From Acholeplasmataceae bacterium (GTDB lineage Bacteria > Bacillota_I > Bacilli_A > Acholeplasmatales > Acholeplasmataceae), in the NCBI GenBank assembly GCA_023230825.1, contig JALNWO010000008.1, positions 1 to 28,965 on the forward strand: 28,965 nt of DNA, read 5' to 3'. The notes under the pieces were generated by a model. It saw only the letters and a program-made list of their open reading frames with translations. It made no database searches and was not told the origin of the DNA. This document shows, in pieces, positions 25,444 to 28,965 of the stretch (position 1 is the stretch's first letter; each line of letters opens with the position of its first letter). Made by a program: the position numbers and the translations under genes.

Positions 25444-26342
25444 TATTCTTCATCTCCATAAAAGACCCATTTGCTTGTTTTAAATAAAATAAACGTTAAC
25501 ACAGCAATGAGAATAAGTAATAACCACGCCAAAGCACTTGCATAACCAATGTTTCCTCTGTTAAAAGCTTCCCAATAAATTTTAACGCCATACATAAATA
25601 ATGAATCATCCACACCACGTCCATCTCTAGGTGCAAATGTTAATGTTCCGTTATACTGTAAAGTCCCAATAACAGAAATAACGACGTTAAAGAAAATCGT
25701 TGGCGTGCTCATGGGTATCGTAATTTTATAAAATTTTTGAAAGGCTGAGGCGCCATCGATATCAGCAGCTTCATATAAAGTGCTTGGAATATTTTTAAAG
25801 GCAGCAATCCATAAAATCATGCCGCCCCCAATATTCCAAAGATTCATAAAAATCAAGGAAATCATACTTGTTGAAGCTTGGGTGAAAAAGGGGTACCGGT
25901 CAAATCCTAAGGACGTTAAAAACTTGTTAAAAATACCATATGTCGGATCCATCATGTCTTTCCATAACAAGCCGACTGCGACCATCGGAATTATGACCGG
26001 TAGATAATACAAAACTCTAAAGGTTTTGACACCTTTGGCGTTACGATTAACAAGTAAAGCCAAAAGGTAAGATAACACCAAATTTAACGGAATGCTGATG
26101 AGGGCATATGTCAGCGTATTTCCAACTGTTTTCCAAAATGTTCTATCTCTTGAAAAAACTCTAGCGTAATTTTCAAAACCAATAAACCTTTGTGTTAATC
26201 CATCTGTTTCTAAAAAGGAAAAATAAAAGGAAACAAACATGGGGATAACTGTAAAAAGCAGCAATCCAATAAGTAGGGGCGCATTAAACAGCCATCCTTG
26301 ATAATTTTTTTTGAAAATGTTTTTTATTTTTCCTTTGTTCAC
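25443..26342 (-). CDS. Carbohydrate ABC transporter permease, MalF-type (CUT1)
   Basis: This 299-residue permease has the usual hydrophobic segments, the N-terminal WLFNAPLLIGLLLFTVIP stretch and the EAA loop EAADIDGASAFQKFYKITIPM. The start codon is GTG (26342-26340), placed 6 bases after AGGAG, a rare start in this window. It follows the binding-protein gene by 9 bases and overlaps the next permease by 1 base. It forms the membrane heterodimer with that protein. Confidence 0.92.
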   Translation of the reverse strand: MNKGKIKNIFKKNYQGWLFNAPLLIGLLLFTVIPMFVSFYFSFLETDGLTQRFIGFENYARVFSRDRTFWKTVGNTLTYALISIPLNLVLSYLLALLVNRNAKGVKTFRVLYYLPVIIPMVAVGLLWKDMMDPTYGIFNKFLTSLGFDRYPFFTQASTSMISLIFMNLWNIGGGMILWIAAFKNIPSTLYEAADIDGASAFQKFYKITIPMSTPTIFFNVVISVIGTLQYNGTLTFAPRDGRGVDDSLFMYGVKIYWEAFNRGNIGYASALAWLLLILIAVLTFILFKTSKWVFYGDEE

Positions 26343-26351
26343 GTTTAACTC

Positions 26352-27701
26352 CTAATTGCTTAATGCATCATCAATATCCCTTAGGGCAATATCTAATGCA
26401 TCTCTGATCGTTCTGTCGGGGTTACTTGCATTGTTGAATAAATCTCTTATTGCTAAATCTAAATCTGGTTTATATTTTGGGTCAAAGTAATTCAAAAATT
26501 CAATAGATAGTTTGTATTGAGGACCGTATAAGTAAGCACCTAAATTTAAGTTCTCATAACCTTTACCCCATTCAGCTGTTGTAAAGTCTGCTAAATCCTT
26601 ACGAATCGATGGCAATTTTAATCCACCTTCAGCCATTCTTTCTTGGCCTTCAAATGATAACAAGTAATTTAAGAATGCCCACGATTCATCTTTATATTGA
26701 GTGTTTGCATTGATTGAATATCCAGCAACACCAGAACCAATTTTTGGTGAATCACCAATTAGTGGGAACGAAACAATGTCAATGTTATTTTTTAACTCTC
26801 TTCTTTCAGCAAATAAAGAAATGGCTGCTGATTGGAACAAAAAGGGTGACGTGCCGACTTCAAAAGAGGACCCTGCTGTCATTCCTGTTGCGACTGAAAG
26901 CCTTTCTGTTACAAGCGTTCTAACTGCTTCTAATGTGGCAATTGTTTCTGGACTATCTAAAATAATATTACCTTCAGCATCTGCAACATCAGCTCCAAAT
27001 GATCTTAACATTGGATAGTTTACTGATAACCAAGTTGTTAGGTTAGCATCAATGATATAACGCTCATTCATGCCGTTTGCATCATAATAGGTTCTCATTT
27101 CTCTTGCAATGTCAAGGAAAGTTTCCCATGTCCAACCATTTTGGATTCTAGTTAGGTCAACACCTGCTTCTGATAAAAGTTTTTTATTGTAAAATGTAAC
27201 AACACTGTCAGCGCTTCTTGGAATGGCATAAATATTGCCATTAACTGTAACCATATCAATAAATTCTTTGTGGAAGGTTTCTTCTAAATTGAAAACATCT
27301 GCTTCCTCTGATAATTCAAAATATTGATTTAGTGGCAATGCCAGATTTTTATCTATTAAAAATAAAATGTCTGGTGTGTTGGTCCAAATGATATCTGGTA
27401 AAACTCCTGCTGCTGCTTGGTTACGAACCGTGTTTTCATACGCATTAACTGACACATACGATAATGAAATATTGATGTTTGGATAAATTAAATTGAAGCC
27501 CTCAATGGCACTTTCAATCATCGTGGTTTCATTTAAGTTTCCCCCTGGAATTAAAATTCTAAGGTTTGCTTGTGTGTTTGTATCGATGTTAATCTTCGCA
27601 TCAAAATCATCCAAGTTAGGTGGGTCATCTTGACTTGGTAAACATCCCGTCACTAAGACGAGCCCAAATAATAAAACAATTAATGTAAGTATCTTCTTCA
27701 T
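26352..27701 (-). CDS. Sugar ABC transporter substrate-binding lipoprotein (CUT1)
   Basis: A 449-residue lipoprotein (lipobox VTGC, Cys20) of the extracellular solute-binding protein family 1. After the anchor come typical segments LRILIPGGN, IEGFNLIYPNINISLSYV, NQAAAGVLPDIIW, YAIPRSADSVVTFYNKKLL and the GVAGYSINANTQYKDESWAFLNYLLS region. It captures the sugar at the cell surface and hands it to the two downstream permeases. The SGNH esterase is upstream by 9 bases, and AGGAGG precedes the ATG. Ligand is inferred to be a rhamno-oligosaccharide from context. Confidence 0.93.
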   Translation of the reverse strand: MKKILTLIVLLFGLVLVTGCLPSQDDPPNLDDFDAKINIDTNTQANLRILIPGGNLNETTMIESAIEGFNLIYPNINISLSYVSVNAYENTVRNQAAAGVLPDIIWTNTPDILFLIDKNLALPLNQYFELSEEADVFNLEETFHKEFIDMVTVNGNIYAIPRSADSVVTFYNKKLLSEAGVDLTRIQNGWTWETFLDIAREMRTYYDANGMNERYIIDANLTTWLSVNYPMLRSFGADVADAEGNIILDSPETIATLEAVRTLVTERLSVATGMTAGSSFEVGTSPFLFQSAAISLFAERRELKNNIDIVSFPLIGDSPKIGSGVAGYSINANTQYKDESWAFLNYLLSFEGQERMAEGGLKLPSIRKDLADFTTAEWGKGYENLNLGAYLYGPQYKLSIEFLNYFDPKYKPDLDLAIRDLFNNASNPDRTIRDALDIALRDIDDALSN

Positions 27702-27710
27702 AATATCCTC

Positions 27711-28925
27711 CTAATTTTCGATAATTGTTGCTAAAATGCTCATCAAATATAATCGAGCTGAATAGTCATTGACGTGATTGATTCCGTTGCCCGTCATATC
27801 GTGATACGTTTTAGTTTTCATGAAGTATTCACTTAAACTGTATAAATCAATAATCTTAACATAATCATATGCAGCTTCTAACCTTTCCATCCGAGAAAAA
27901 TATTGTTCAAAGCGCATAGAATCATACGCGGCTGGATTGGGTTGAATTGCATTTAATAATATAATTTCAACATCGGGGAGGTTTTGTTTTAACGTCAATA
28001 TCATTAACTCAATATTGTCACGATACATGTTTGGAGAGATACCTCCGCCGTTGTCATTAATTCCAAAATGAATAAAAACCAGGTCCGGATTGGTTTGGCT
28101 CACTTGATGTAAAGTGTTTGAATTGCTTCCGTAACTAGATTGTGTGCCTCCAACCGATTTATTATTTAAAATCACTTCAGTATTAAAGTGATCTGCTAAA
28201 TATTGTTGGGTTAATTCCATAAAATTTGGCATAAAGGGTGCTCTATTAAATGAGCCACTTGATGATAAACCTTCGAGAACACTGTCACCAATAGCTGTTA
28301 TTCTTACTGTTTCACCGTTCGTAAGTTTGTTCATCGTGTTTGGCATTTTTGAAACATCGTATGAAGGAAATTGTGATAAATCTAGTTCACGAACATCATA
28401 CACATAGCTAACCGATAATTGGTTTGAATACCAAAAAGGGCTTTCTGTATAAATAACATTGGGGCCCATCATCATATAATCTGTCAAAACATTGGAAATT
28501 GAATTGACAAGTCGATACGGCTCTGGAATGTCTTCTCCCATGAGTTGATTCGTAGTCAAATGGGGGAGACTATCCTTTAAACCGATAATTTCATTACCCT
28601 CAATTTTAAAATCAACATTTTCAATATATTCAATATCTAAAGTATAATCACGTACCGATAGCAATTTAGCAACGGGAAAAAGCAGCTTCCCACTCATGAT
28701 TTCGCCGTCTTTAGTTAGTAATACTGTTTCATTGTAAATGACGTTTCCTTTCCAAAAGGGTCTACCAAGGGTTTCATCATCAAAATGATACGTTAAGTTT
28801 TCATAATCTTCTTCATAATAAGGAAATGGCGAATAATCGAAATCATCATCTTCAATTTCTCCATTTTTACAGGCAGTCAGTCCGATTCCCAGCATAATAA
28901 ACATCGTTAAGATAAATATTCTCAT
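27711..28925 (-). CDS. SGNH/GDSL-family hydrolase lipoprotein, putative glycan O-acetyl esterase
   Basis: A lipoprotein of 404 residues (lipobox LTAC, Cys19). A beta-rich N-terminal domain of about 190 residues precedes an SGNH hydrolase domain with block I GDSVLEG (nucleophile Ser215), a GGTQSS glycine block, block III FIHFGINDNGG and a C-terminal NGINHVND with His384. The usual Asp three residues before the His is not present, so the acid may come from elsewhere. An open reading from 28946 exists, but the ATG at 28925 has AAAGGAG in place. Related enzymes deacetylate plant or microbial polysaccharides. It heads the importer operon in this window, with a cre-like site just before it. Confidence 0.8.
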   Translation of the reverse strand: MRIFILTMFIMLGIGLTACKNGEIEDDDFDYSPFPYYEEDYENLTYHFDDETLGRPFWKGNVIYNETVLLTKDGEIMSGKLLFPVAKLLSVRDYTLDIEYIENVDFKIEGNEIIGLKDSLPHLTTNQLMGEDIPEPYRLVNSISNVLTDYMMMGPNVIYTESPFWYSNQLSVSYVYDVRELDLSQFPSYDVSKMPNTMNKLTNGETVRITAIGDSVLEGLSSSGSFNRAPFMPNFMELTQQYLADHFNTEVILNNKSVGGTQSSYGSNSNTLHQVSQTNPDLVFIHFGINDNGGGISPNMYRDNIELMILTLKQNLPDVEIILLNAIQPNPAAYDSMRFEQYFSRMERLEAAYDYVKIIDLYSLSEYFMKTKTYHDMTGNGINHVNDYSARLYLMSILATIIEN

Positions 28926-28944
28926 AGTTAACTCCTTTATCGAC

Positions 28945-28960
28945 ATGATACCGTTTACAT
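28945..28960 (-). promoter_or_regulatory. cre-like/LacI-family operator
   Basis: On the minus strand the 16 bases ATGTAAACGGTATCAT match the CcpA catabolite-responsive element consensus WTGNNARCGNWWWCAW at every fixed position. It lies about 20 bases before the SGNH start codon, so bound CcpA or another LacI-family protein would block the operon near its 5' end. The promoter itself would lie beyond the window edge or be hidden in the last bases. Confidence 0.6.
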
Positions 28961-28965
28961 TTTCA

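Noticed and set aside
28926..28946. Longer start for the SGNH lipoprotein
   Set aside because: The added residues contain the ribosome site of the 28925 start and would put charged sequence before the signal peptide.
1..28965. CRISPR arrays, insertion sequences, tRNA or rRNA genes, phage genes
   Set aside because: None seen: no regularly spaced short repeats, transposase-like frames or cloverleaf candidates were found on reading.
1..28965. UGA-as-tryptophan (Mollicute) code
   Set aside because: UGA ends the E2 gene at the expected family length, and gene ends agree with the standard code.

Overview
The window is AT-rich, with strong AGGAGG-type ribosome binding sites, tightly packed genes and several Gram-positive-type lipoproteins. 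UGA is used as a stop (for example at the end of the E2 gene). No cell-wall sorting (LPXTG) motif is seen on the one large surface protein. This fits a low-GC Firmicute or an Acholeplasma/Izemoplasma/Haloplasma-like relative that uses the standard code. That placement is inference from style, not from a marker gene.

Layout. (1) 1-180: a plus-strand hairpin terminator ending a transcript that comes from outside the window, then the minus-strand terminator of the first operon. (2) 6543 down to 181, minus strand: an L-sorbose-1-phosphate-reductase-like zinc dehydrogenase followed by E2, E3 and a fused E1 alpha-beta of a 2-oxoacid/acetoin-type dehydrogenase complex. (3) 6691-7455, plus strand: a divergent DeoR-family regulator with a perfect 9-bp palindrome in its leader. 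(4) 28925 down to 7469, minus strand: about 14 near-contiguous genes. In order these are an SGNH esterase lipoprotein, a CUT1 sugar ABC importer (binding protein plus two permeases, no ATPase), two tandem paralogous glycosidase-like lipoproteins, an alpha/beta-hydrolase lipoprotein, a 1247-residue Ig-like surface protein, a cytoplasmic GH78 alpha-L-rhamnosidase, RhaA, RhaB, a PHP-domain phosphoesterase, a SrlD-like short-chain dehydrogenase and a class II aldolase.

How it may work together (inference). The locus looks like a Gram-positive polysaccharide-utilisation locus for an O-acylated, rhamnose-containing glycan. Surface esterases and glycosidase-like lipoproteins would trim it, the ABC importer would bring in rhamno-oligosaccharides, GH78 would release L-rhamnose inside the cell, and RhaA/RhaB would make L-rhamnulose 1-phosphate. 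The lower pathway is the unusual part. No FucO, AldA, RhaD of the E. coli type or propanediol microcompartment is present. Instead there are two sugar-phosphate oxidoreductases of the sorbose/sorbitol-phosphate type, a stand-alone RhaE-like aldolase, a PHP phosphoesterase and a complete ThDP-lipoyl dehydrogenase complex. Together these suggest an undescribed route from a 6-deoxyketose phosphate to acetyl-CoA. A perfect match to the CcpA cre consensus lies just before the first gene of the large operon.
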